Shown here: positions 12,777-24,894 of the stretch, one piece after another | Layout: every line of letters begins with the position of its first letter | How positions within the stretch are numbered: position 1 is the stretch's first letter | DNA from: Acridotheres tristis | Taxonomy: Eukaryota > Chordata > Aves > Passeriformes > Sturnidae | Direction of reading: 5' to 3' | NCBI GenBank assembly: GCA_037013685.1 | Contig: CM072894.1 | Location: forward strand, 2,048,841-2,112,840 | Length of the DNA stretch: 64,000 bases | Position numbers and translations under genes: made by a program | Notes under the pieces: model-generated | What the model was told of the DNA's origin: nothing | What the model saw: the letters and a program-made list of their open reading frames with translations, nothing else | The model's database searches: none

Positions 12777-14875
12777 GGGCTGATTTGTCTGTCTCCTTGC
12801 TGACTGCACTTCTGCAGTTGTGGAAAGAGTTTGTAATGCATCTGTGCTCCTCAAGGATTCTCTGTCTCCCTGTTTCTCTGGAAGGAAGGGTGTAATTAAA
12901 TAGAGTCTCCCACCGAATTCCAGTGGGTTAATCACTGGATTAAACTGGTTAATGACTGTTGTCCCGAGCAACCCTCTGGGTACCATTGCAGGAAGAGACA
13001 ACAGCCTCCTTCCTGGCCTTGAGAAACAGTGGGAATGCTGGCAAAGAGTGGGATAAATAATAAGGCTGGGTCCTGAGCCAAAAAAAAAAAAACGAACAAA
13101 AAGGTGCCTGCAGTCAGTAGGTGTTGTCTAAAGTTAATGCTGAGCTTTCACATGGCCACAGTGAACTGTAGATGCTCTGGAAGTTTCCCATTGGGAAGCT
13201 TTCCTTTGAGTTTAACAAACTTTTTAAGCTCGTGCCTCAGGGCAGAGAGGAGATTTTGGCCTCAGCCATAGTAAGGTCAGACATAAATCTGAGCATCTGA
13301 CTGGAGTCAGCTTGACATTAGATTTTAAAAAATGAGTTCCTAATCGAGCTCTTCCCCACCCAGTTTAGTTTTTATCTTGGGCTTCTGAAGTTCTTTATGA
13401 ATGAACCCTGGCTTCCCCTTATAAAATATTTCATCTTGGATAGCAATGTAATCAATCATTTCAACCTGCTCTTGCAATGTTTATGCTTGCAGAAATTATT
13501 TTTGCATGCTCAAATTTAATTTTTTTTTCTCTTGTACCTAAACAGTAAGAGACACATTACCACAGATGGCACGCAGAGTTTTTTTCCCAAATAATTAGAG
13601 TACAAGAGCGAGGATAGAGAGTTTGTGACAAATTGTTATGTTAATAAACAAATTGGCTCAAAGGAGTTAGTTTCCCAAAGTCACTGCAGCCATTAAAAAG
13701 TCCTTCTGCATATGTTTGACTTTTCTGAACACATTCTTATCAGAATGTTTAGTTAGAAAAATACTTTTTTATCTACCACGAAATTTCTATTCTGGTTCTT
13801 TTTCAAAACGTGAAGTTTTGAAACCAAAAAAAAAAAAAGCTTCCATTAATATTCCAAGAACGATCGAGATTTTAATTCAGATGCTGCTTTCTCCATCGTT
13901 TTAATGTTGTTCAGACATTCAGAGATGAGGCTGGATGAGTTCTGTCATATTTATGAAGTCATGGAAGCATCTGGATACAGTATGGAAATCCTCAACCAAA
14001 AACTTATTGAAGTCTCATTTTAATGTAATCATGCAGGCTTACTCCGCTGAACTATGTGTTTATTGGATTTGGGTGGAAGATGAGGCAGGAATCAAACTGA
14101 TACTGTGGAACATCAGTTAAGATTGCATTGCTTCAGGGAAATATCCCTAATTGTGAATGTTAATTGCATGCACTTTTCAATATGCAATTGATTCACAACC
14201 ATCATGAGCATCAAGTAAATCAGCTGCAGAGCAGTACCTGTTCAATGTGCACCATTGAATCCACATTGTTTCATGACCTTTTGCTTTCTGAAGTATCGGG
14301 GAGCAAAGAAAGCAAACTGTGTGCATGGGCCTGACACTGCAGTGCATCACTTGTCCTTGGCTTATTTGGCGTGAGGTCCTTAATTACCAAGTGGGAATAA
14401 AATAATAATAAAGGATAAAACCTGAGGCACCACTTGGAATGTGTTGTCCCAGGATGAAAAGCTTCCCCCCAGTTGTTTTTCTGTGCATCCCTATTGCTGC
14501 TAAACCTCAGCAGACAGAATAATTCAGCATGTGGTGTATCAATGACCTCTCCTAATTATCATTTGCCTCCCCACAATTTAATTAAACTGCTGATTAATGT
14601 GGTTTTCACTTTTCCCACATAGCAGCTTTATCGGTATTGGGATTTACCCCTCTGTAACTATTTCCAAAAGAAGTCCCTGAAGTGATTCCAGAAGTCACTT
14701 GAAATGATTCCATAAAAAGAGAATGGGATAGCTATAACATTTCTTCCTGTTTGCCAGGCCAAAGGAGCTGAAAAATAAAGGAGGAATGCAAACAGGTATT
14801 CAGGAGTGTTGCACTTCATGTCAGGATATTTTCTGCCACTAGCCCACCAGGATAGCTGGTGACACTTCACTGAGG

Positions 14876-14987
14876 ATATTCCAGAGCCATCTGGACACAA
14901 TCCTGTGCCCTCTGCTCTGGGATGACCCTGCTGGACCAGACCCTCACTGTGGTCCCTTCCAACCTGACCTATCCTGGGATTCTGTGA
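14876..14987 (+). mobile_element. CR1 LINE fragment, 3' end of another subfamily
   Basis: The blocks CTGGACACAATCCTGTGCCC, GACCCTGCTGGACCAGA and GGTCCCTTCCAACCTGACC, ending GGGATTCTGTGA, are typical of a different CR1 subfamily tail. Confidence 0.7.
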
Positions 14988-17380
14988 AACTGAAGCCAGC
15001 CAAGGACTGCAGGAGCATTCCCATTTCCTTGAAATTCCTTTATCTTAGTCCAGGCTTGGGGGATTCCTGGACTGTGACAAGGAAGGGTGACCAGAGCTAC
15101 CTGCAAAGACGCTGTGGGATAATGGCTTTTCTTTGAGCTGGAAACTATTGGATCAGTTCCCAGCAGCAGCCATGGGGATGGCCTGGAGGAAGCAGCTGAA
15201 AGCAAACAAACATTGGGTTTTTACTGTTTCTGAGAACTGTCTGGGTCACCTCCTTATCTGTGATTTGTATTTCTCAAGAACAGGCTGCTCAACTCCCAGG
15301 ATGAGAGGACTCACTGCCTTGGAATTACAGCTGGGAAATGCTTCTGGAAAAACAGAAGATGTGCTGGAGGAAGATAGTGTTGTCTCTCTGGCCTGGCAGG
15401 TTAGGTTTGGGGCTTTTTTTCCATTAAGATGAGAAATTGGTTATATTATTTGGAGAGAGGTATTCCTTGGAAAACTTGTGATTTACTTGCACGCCATGTC
15501 CATGATGTTCTGTTGCCATGACCTTAAAAGAAACAAACAGCTTCCTTGTCAAAAAGCCTCCAGCTCTCTTGTGCCCCAAGAGGCCTGACTGTCTCCCTCC
15601 TCCTGGGACTGTCTCCTGCTCCTTCCTTCAGTATTCCTCCTTAGGTATTTGTTTCCTTTCCTTTATGTAGGTCTGTGATGATCTGTGGATCTCAGAGTCA
15701 GTCCACAGCTTCCAAAGTAATTGTGTGTTTATAATAACCTGGGAGGAAAAAGATTTTAGCTTGGGAATGAAACAAGATGACATTTCTACTGATCTTTATA
15801 TTGTGTTTGACTTTGTGCATTGCATTTTGTGTTTCACCATGTGTTGTTCCTCACCCCTTGTGGACTATAGAATAAGATGGAAAGAGAGGCATAATGGAGG
15901 GTAACTGGATTAAAACTATTATTTGATTGTGGTAATGTGATGCTTCATTCTGGCCTTAGTCTCTGAATTTATAACAGTGCCCCGTGTCAGGGCTGAGTGT
16001 GGGGGACAGTGCTGAATCCCAGGAGAGACAGTATCCTACAGCAGGGTGGGAGGATCTGCTCCAGATGGGAGCACAGTGTCTCAGAGCACGGTTATTCCAT
16101 GCATGGTGTTACATTAGAGCATTGCATGAGTGGATTCTGCTCATTCATTTCAGCTCTAAGGGCTGACAGCAGTGAGGAATTCCATGCCAGCCACACCTCC
16201 CTGAGGATTTCTTGGCTCTGTAATTCCTTCGTGCTGGAGTAGATGATCTCCAGCAATGTGGGGCTTCCCCTTCTTGAGGTGGCTACTGAGATTTCCCAAC
16301 ACATTCAGGCAGAAATGAATCTGCTTCTTGCATGGAAGGCCCAGGTCTACTCTGGATGCACAAACAATGTGTGCACAACTCTCTGAGAGCTTGGATCTCC
16401 CATTCCTCATTGTGCAGGTCTTGCTGAAATCTCTGACTAATGCAGAAAATCTTAGCTGTTTTTCAAACTCACCCTGTAGAAAGGAGAAAAGCACAAATGC
16501 AGAGAAATACGACTTTATCTCACAGGCTCTGAACTGTGACTGATTTATATTCTGTGGTGCAACATGACCCTGCCCTGAGCTACAACAGAAGGAAAATGGC
16601 CTTGCAATCAGAGAGTTGTTAAAAATGTGTCTATTTCTGTCAACCCAATTGGGGAAACCTTTGGGTCCCATTCAACAGGTTGGGATGACTCAACTCCCAG
16701 CTGAGTTGGTCGCCCTGCCCCAGTACATAAGGATTGATTCTTCCTGGCTCGCTTACTGGGAATTTTTTTGTGGCATGTTGCAAAATCCTGTACAGTTAAC
16801 CCCCAAGCAGCCTTGTGGTACAAGCTGGACCTTCATTACCCTCGACATATGATGAGAAATAGGAAGTTTCTGACCCAATTCCATCATCTCAGTCTCCTCC
16901 TTATCATCATTCCCAGGTTCTGTGGGACGTTTCTTCTGATATCTCATCTCTTATGGCTTGCAATAGGGAACAAGATTTTCATAACCCTTTAGCAGCTGTG
17001 AGATGGAAGATGGGATTTTTTCCAAAGCACTCACCCTGTGAACTGCCCTTCTGTGGAAAGAAGCGGTGAGCAATCTCAATTTCCGTGGGACCAGGGTCAG
17101 AGCAACGATAGGATTTTTGAAGAATCCCACAGATCAAGCCAGGTTTTAAGCACTTACCACCCTGAATTCTCTTTAAGGACAAGAAGGGAAATCCCAACAG
17201 GAGACCCCAGAGGAACATAAAACTTTCCCTGTTCATCTCAGCACACAGTGTGGGAGCAGAGACCTCTTGTGAACTTGCCTGAATGCTCCTGCCTCTGTTT
17301 ATTGTGCAAAAGATGGAATCTGAACAAAAGATGGGCTTTTTCAGATAAATCTGAATATATTTGGGTTTCTCCCAAAGTTA

Positions 17381-17583
17381 TCACAGTAACAATCATACTG
17401 AAAGGGACCTTAAAGCCCAGCTTATTCCACCCCTGCCGTGAACAGGGACACCTTCCACTATCCCAGGTTGCTCCAAGCCTGTCCAACCTGGCCTTGGACA
17501 CTTCCAGGGATCCAGGGGCAGCCACAGCTTCTCTGGGCAACCTGTGCCAGGCATCACCACCCTCACAAGCAAGAATTCCTTCT
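17381..17583 (-). mobile_element. CR1 LINE fragment, 3' end
   Basis: The reversed blocks AAAGGGACCTTAAAGCCCAG, AGGGACACCTTCCACTATCC and CAGCTTCTCTGGGCAACCTG are clear. The fragment ends at AAGAATTCCTTCTT. An A-rich run follows at 17632-17650. Confidence 0.85.
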
Positions 17584-19816
17584 TCTCCTGGCTCTGAAAT
17601 CCATGTCATTAGGTTGTAGAGTTACAAGAATTAAAAAAAAAAAAAAAAAAGAACTGGTAAGTTATATTTCTCTTTTTTATTTTAATCAAGAGATTGGAAA
17701 TTTCAACCTCTGATCAATGACATGATGTGATGCTGAGACTTGCAGATAAAGGAAGTGAGTGACTCCTGTCTGAAATATTTGTAATGCAGCTAGATCAAGA
17801 TGGTGCTGAGGGAGGAGGGCATATAATGATGTGGTTGGTTGAAAAATAAGGCTCCAAGTGGTTACTGGATCAGAATTCCTACCAGAATTTAGCACAGGTT
17901 GATTCCTCTGTCTAGTGTTGTGTTCTCCATTGGTTTGAGGAATGCTGTTTCACTTTCTTGCTGCTGGCTAGCCCAGAGGGCCACAAGCCATGTGTGACTG
18001 AGCCCATTTCTTGGAGAAAGGCTGTACTCCAGTTCCACTCCTCCAGGGGCCTCTTCTTGAGTCCCAACTAGAAAATGTTGCATCCTCTCAAAAGGAGTTG
18101 ATAGAGCTTCTCCCTGTAGCTGATTAAAAAAAGGCAATATCCTCAATATCACCTGGCTTGGCAAAAACCCACTGAAATCTGAGTGAAAAGCCAACTTTAG
18201 TTGAAGTCCTCCCTGTCCTAGATGTGAAGGCTCCAGCTGTGTCAGCAGCAGCACAGAGCTGCCTCTCCCAGTCTGTGCAGCTCCTGGCTCTGCACATCAG
18301 TGTGGTAAAAATAGCCCTGTTTGAAATCTAGTGGAAATATTAAGGGCTTAATTATCATCTGCTTTGGAGGTTTGTTTTTTTTCTATCTAAGACTGAGGAG
18401 ATAGGAAGAATTTGGCTGCTGTTCCCTGTTCCTGCACCACCCAGCCACACTGAGAGCTAAAGCAACTCAGTGGCTCCTGTATTTTTAGTGGTCCCTCTGG
18501 CAGGAAGGGATTAGAGGGAATTACAGCTACTTCAATACCCCCTTGTTCCAGAAGAGAGTGTGTGCCTGTCCCCAGCAGATCCCTTGGCTGTGTGTAGCTT
18601 GATGTGAAAGAGGTAAAGTAAAATCTATTTTTAGGCAGTCTGAGTGGCCTGTTATTGGAGGCAAGGTTGTTGACTCATGCCCATCTGATATCATTTAAAG
18701 GGTTAGATATTGCCAGCTAACAAAAATAAGTGCTGTTACTCCCTCCTAGTCAATAGAATTAACTGTTCTTAGCTGGCATTTGCTTTTATGGCAGAAGCTG
18801 TGCATCTCCAGAGCCCTGTTAATAATGTACACATGGCTGAAAAGGTGCAAATCTGGGTTTTCTTGGGATTGTGATGATGGAAACAGAAATATGAAGGCAG
18901 CAGACTTGCCAGGGAGCCTTCAGCTCTGTGTCTGTCACTTATGTTCATCTCTATTCAAAGAACCTGCAGAAATTAAAAGGGAAGGAGACAAAAGGCTGCT
19001 CTGTTAACACCAAGGGCTCTTCCCTTTCCATGGAAGAATCTTGGAAAGGCCCTTCCCTCCCCCTCTTCACCCCAGCCTGACTCAGGAGCATTCTCTTTGT
19101 TAAATAGAAACTCTTCTTCCTGTCTGTTGGTTTTTGGCTTTGGTTTTGAAGCCCTGAATCTCTCCCTGGGGATATGCACAGGGAAAGTGATGGGAACCAG
19201 TTTCCTATCAGCTGAGATGCAATTCCTGACTCCACTTTTCTAGGGAATCACTGTGTGCAGACCTGGACAGCATCATGTGCATTGTGTAAGAGACCAAGCA
19301 CCTCTCGTGGGCTGAGTGTGTGAAATCCTGAGGCACATACTTCTTGCAAACTCAGGGCACGAGGGAGATGGGAGGGGAAAACCTCAGCTCATGAAGCTTT
19401 GCCTGCTGGCTCAGGAGCAGGGAAAGAAATGCATAAAAAGTGAATATAGTTCTGTTTCTTTTTTAGGTCACAGCTGGAATTAACCATGAGGTATTTAACA
19501 CCAGAGTGGAAGGGAAGGATGAAACACCAGGGAGGGGAACAGCTTGAAAACTGGTGAGACCAATGTCCCTCTTGAACAAGGAAGATGAAGGATTTGCTTG
19601 GTGTAAGGTCACACTGTCTACAAGATCCTTGTCTTTCCTTCTCTCAGCTGGAATAAGGAAAGCCAGGGCTCCAGGTATCCCACCTGAAAAGTAACATTAA
19701 GGGGAGATGCAACAGGCAGGTGGCTGTGAATGAAACAGGCCTCCAAATACAACTTCCACCACTTCCACTGAGGTTGCTGTGGCCAGGTTGACTCTGTGAA
19801 ACCAAAGCAGCAGCCA

Positions 19817-20060
19817 GAGAATCCCAGAATGAATCCCAGAATGGTTTTTGTTGGGAGGGACCTTTAAGCCCATCTCACTCCACTCCCTGCCATGGGGAGT
19901 GGGCAGGGACACCTTCCACTATCCCAGGTTGCTCCAAGCCCCATCCAGCCTGGCCTTGGATACTTCCAGGGATCCAGGGAATCAGTGTCAGGACCTCCTC
20001 ACCCTCACAGGGAAGGATTTCTTCCTAATACATAACCTTAACCTGCCTCCTGTCAGTTTA
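19817..20060 (-). mobile_element. CR1 LINE fragment, 3' end
   Basis: The + strand starts with a duplicated tail unit (AATCCCAGAATG twice). The AGGGACACCTTCCACTATCC and TTCCAGGGATCCAGG blocks follow, and it ends at TGTCAGTTTA. It abuts a second CR1 in the same orientation. Confidence 0.85.
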
Positions 20061-20450
20061 AAGAATCATAGAATCCCAGAATCATTTAGGTTGGAAAAGG
20101 CATCCCAGGCCATCGAGTCCAAGCTGTGCCTGATCCCTCACCTTGTCACCCAGCCCAGAGCACTGAGTGCCATGTCCAGGTCTTCCTGGGACACCTCCAG
20201 GGATGGAGACTCCACCACGTCCGTGAGCAGCCCCTTCCTATGCCTGACAACCCTTTCCATGCAAAAATCTCTCCTGGCACAACTTGAGGACGTTTCCTCT
20301 CATCCTGTTCCTCGTTGCTTGGGAAAAGTTGCCAGTCCCTGCCTGGCTGCTGTTTTAGAGTGAGAAGGTTTCCCCTGAGCCTCCTTTCCTCAGGAGACAG
20401 AGCTGAAATCATCCTCACACCTGCTCTAACCCCTTAAGCTGCCCAATTCC
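20061..20450 (-). mobile_element. CR1 LINE fragment, 3' end of a different subfamily
   Basis: It starts with the tail AGAATCATAGAATCCCAGAA and continues with AGCACTGAGTGCCATGTCCA, CACCTCCAGGGATGGAGACT and CTGTTCCTCGTTGC. It lies directly against the preceding CR1 with no spacer, so the two are separate insertions or one targeted the other's end. Confidence 0.85.
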
Positions 20451-23400
20451 CAGCATGATGGCCATTTCTCCATTGAAGGAATGCTGATAGCTGCTCTCTG
20501 GGTGCACTCTTTGGCTCACCACAGTGGCCACGGTGCCTTGATTGCACTGTCAGTATTCAGGCTAATCAACACCAAATGGGGTCTTGCTTTCAGAACAGTT
20601 TTTTCTGTACCATGATAATAGGAATCATCTCAGAAATATTCCTGGAAAGGGCTTGTTTTTCTCCCAGATGAAAATGGGGGCAGAGAAGGGCACTCTAGAG
20701 CCAAAATCTGAGTCAACCCCAACCCTTTTTGGAGTTTGGAAGGACTCCTTTAAAGTGCTGCTCAATGCCACTGGACGGATAAAACAAAATTTATCCTGCT
20801 CCCCAGGTTAGCACTGCACGTGCTGGGATGTGTTCCCTGTCCCCTAACTAGAAAATTTATTCCAGACCTGAAAAAAACCTCTTCCCCAACGTAGATAAAT
20901 TCCTTTATAGTAAAAACACATTTTATTTTTCTGACGAAACAAGATTTTTCACGAGGGGAGTGGGAAAAGCTGCATTCAAAAACACGGAGCAAGAAAGCAC
21001 ATCACAAGAATATAGGCCAAGTAGTCATGAACAATTAGAATAGTTTCTTGGAGAGAAATAGCAAAAAAAGCTTCTTTATTTGTGATGTGTTGATTAATGA
21101 TACGCTAATAGCTGAGGCATGTCTTTAATAATTATTTGGTTTTCAAAAACCTAAGCAGAGCCAGAATTCTCATTGGGCTGAAGGGGCATTTGCAGTGTCC
21201 CAGCAAGGCAGACCTTGGGCACATACCCAGCAGCTGTTGGGGAGCACAGCCATGATCCAACAACACCCAGAAGGCACATGCCTAACTTCACCCTTCCTCC
21301 ATAAAACTTGTGGTACACAGTGACAAGACACAGCAAAAGAAAATCTGGATAAAGGGGGAGAAGATGGAGTTGGCCAAGTCAGGCAGGAGGCTCGTGTTGG
21401 AGCCAGGAGCTGAAATCACCTCTCCTGAGGATGCTCTTTACCATCACTGCCAGAGGCAGAGCTGACCTTCCCGTGGCTCCCTGTGCAAGATCCCAGGCTC
21501 CACAGTGTTACAAGTACATCTTATATTATTGGTTTTCACAAATATTAAAATGAATGCTCTATGTAGAATGTTGGAAAGCTTTGCTGAATGAATGTAGTTT
21601 CTTTTAGTTCTGCTATTAACAGAACTTAGACATAATAGTGTGATAAATATATTTCTTGGACTGTAACATGGTGGTGTGAAAAGCTTTTCTTTACGTAACT
21701 AACTCAAAAAATGGTAAAAAGATAATCAGAAAATTCTTCACATTCTTGGATTATCCTTTCCTGGATGAAGGCGGGGTGACAAGCACCAGAACTCCAAGGA
21801 AAAGATTTTTTGATCTCCGCTAGCAGGGAGTGCAGGGACAAGAAGGAGCCACAAGGGAAAAAAAAAAAAAAAAGTAAAAATGTTGATTTAGAGGTTGAGG
21901 GGGGTGATTTTGAATTATGCATGAAGGTTCATGAATATGCAACAGGTGGATGCATTTAAGAAAATGTTCTCTGAGTTAAGGTGTGCTCTTGGCAGAATGG
22001 CAAGCACTGGGCCGTTGTAACCTTTTGCTTTATTGCCTTTTGTTGTCTTTTATTAAACTTGTTAAAATCTACCAGGAAACTGGACCTCGTTTTTCACAAA
22101 AGGATCTGACACCTGGTTTCAGCTTCTCACTTTTATCTTTTTTGGTCCTTGACTCCTCGGGCTGCTTTCATGCAATTCATGAGCATCACCATGAATTGCT
22201 GTGGAAGGCTTTTCCAATTAGAGAAGAAGAAACAAAACCCAAAACAAAACCAAACAAAAACCCCAAGCTATGACCAAAAGCCTTCCCTGAGGGTTTTTTA
22301 ACCCAAGCTCCCAAAGAAGTTTAATGCTCTGGTGGAGGACTGTGTTGTACAGTGTGGTCTGGAAGGTGGGGAGGAGAAGGGAGAGCAGGAATTAATCCTG
22401 TGGCATGTGGTGAGCAAGATGTTCACCTTGCAGACAGATGCTTTTCAGCAGCTAGTGGGGATGCAGTCCCTGCCTAATTGTATTTAGCCAATCCCTAACC
22501 TTTTAGATGAGTGGGAAGAGTCCCAGGCAGTCAGCAGACTTGGGAAAAAGCCCCAAATGACAGAGAGAATTAGACCTTGGGAGTTTTGAACTGTTATTGT
22601 TTGACTCATTGCTGTGGGTATTTTCCTCTCTGTGCAGCTGTTGGGAGAACTGGGGGTGGCTACTGGGAGATGATTAAATCCATGTGACATCCCTGAGGTA
22701 AAAGAGCTCTGTGGTGAGGCCCTAAAATGTTACAGCAATCCCAACAACCAACAATCCTGAGTGGCAAGACTGAGTCTGGGAGAGCTCTGCTGTGAAATTC
22801 CTGGAGTTGTTTGGGCAGTGACAGCACCCACTGCCTAGGGTTATGTGGGAGAGGTCAAAGGGATGGGGTTTTGCCCCCAAGAAGCAAATTTGAAACAAGA
22901 AATAGGAGGCTTGGTCAGATGTGGGAGCTGATGGCTCCTCTGGCTGCTTTTAGATGCCTCCTTGGATGAGCTGACTGTCTAAGAAAGGTTCTAATGAGAA
23001 CCTAATGAGAAAGGGGCTCATCTGCTCCAGAAGTCAGGACCAAGGATGGCTGCATCCTCCTAAATCCTGTATCAATTGTAGAGAGGAAGAGAAGCTCAGG
23101 AAGCTGCAGGGCTGTGCTGCTCACAGCTGCTCATTCCTCTCTTCCCAGCTCTGCTTCCAAGAGGGGTCAGAGCCAGGACAACAGTCAAAGTGCCAGGGAG
23201 AAGTTTCAGAGATGATAGCCATAGTTCCTCCTCCATCTTTAAAGCTGAAAATGGAGAGAGACCAAAGAAAAGTCTGAAGCACCACAATGATGATAATAAT
23301 AATAATCCCCAATTCCCTCGTAGTCAGTCTCATCTCACCCCACCCTTTAGTTCTTCTCCAGAAATGCTGTTTCCCCGGGATTGCTGGCACCCTGAGGAGG

Positions 23401-24874
23401 ACGGATCCGGTGCAGGAGTCATGCTGGGGGTCAGAGTGATAGCCTGGGATGGGATGTGGGTTTCTTTCAGGACAGCGAGTTCAGATCATGGTCTGCCAGA
23501 GGTTTTTCCATGCAACCTTAAGCCTACCTTTTAAACTCCTCTCTGCCTCAATTTTCCAGCAATTAAACGGGGTGGTACTTTTCTCTTTAGCTGTTTGGAT
23601 TGTCAGCTGTCTAAAACAGAGGCAGTCCCATCTCCCAGCTGTAGCTGCTGCCATATTATCCCTTTTAATGAGAGAATGAGCACAACACGAATCTTCCTTC
23701 ACAGCACCAGGGGCAAGGAGCCACAATTAGCCTCTGAATTGTCAGATCTCAGTGTGGACTAGCCAGGCATATTTACAGAAAGCCACAGGACGGTCTCTGC
23801 TCGGAGAGGGAGCTCCCTGGAGGTTTTGTCCCAGCCCACACTGTCCCCAGAGCAACTGGGTCCCTCTGGACTGCTGGGCTCTAAGCAGGTGTTGCAAATT
23901 TTCCTGCTTTTGTGGGTTTTTTTCTCAATCAGAGCAAGACCATCTGTGATGCTCTGAGGTCATTAATGGTTTCCAGGATTGCCAGGAAATAAAAAATACG
24001 TGTGCAGCCTACAACATGTAGGGCAAGCAGATATTATGCTCACACATGCAGGAACACAGAGCAGGGTGTAGGGTTTTGTGAAATATTCCAGTGGAGTGGC
24101 TTCCAGCGGTTTTTTGCCTTTAGGAAGATGCGCAGCTGTTCCAAGCTGCTGAGCTCTATTTGCATGACAAAGGCGAAAACAATGTCGTGTTCTAAGTCAC
24201 CTTTTCGTTGGTGTGCCAAGCAGGGATCCCTCTCAGCCTCTTGCTGGGACTGCTTCCACCTGCAGCCAAGGTGTGACCTTAACCCCCAAGCCCACCTGGA
24301 GAACTTGGGTGTGTTGGGCTGCAAGCCAAAAATCCAAATGAAAGCTTGCTGGAGCCAGCGGGAATCTTTCCATGAAATGCTCAAGGGTTTGCTTTGGATT
24401 TCATTTGCTCTCTGCAAAGCTGAGCTGTGGCCAGCAGAATGACTCTGCTTTGGGATCCTCACGCTATCCTTTGGAAGGGTGTTTCAGAGGTTAGGAAGAG
24501 TCTCCAAGCAGGAAGCAAATCCTATCAGGAGCACCAGGATCTGATCGTCCCTGAAAGCTCAAGGAAGCTCTTTCATGGGGCAAGGCCACTCGGTGCTGCT
24601 GTCAGTTGTGCACAAATCCTTGGTGGTCTGCAGGGAGCTGTGGACTCTTGGAGGACAGCTGGGATGTGCTCCTGCAGTTTTGCAACTGCACATCAACATC
24701 TGTCTCAGGATCAGTGTTCATGGATCAGTGATCAGGAATCTGGCTCAAGTGGGAGGCATTGTGATAAAAATGTCTGGATGTTTCATTTGCAGCCAGGAAA
24801 GGGAGCTGAGTTTTTCTAGGCTGGCATGGCTTTGACAGAACAAGTTTTGTTTTGACATTGTCAAAACATTCCTC

Positions 24875-24894
24875 TTTTTTTTTTTTTTTTTTTT
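24875..24894. repeat. Poly(T) run of about 20
   Basis: A homopolymer run on the + strand, directly after a short perfect palindrome at 24848-24868. Confidence 0.85.

Larger units (their letters stand above)
10831..17380. other. Intergenic, no gene recognised (outside the repeats listed)
   Basis: Two CR1 fragments and a poly(T) run. A faint CR1-like tail may lie at about 10930-10986. AT-rich unique stretches at 13480-13720, 14140-14260 and 14540-14640 contain TAAT and ATTA motifs and are the best noncoding-element candidates. Confidence 0.55.
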
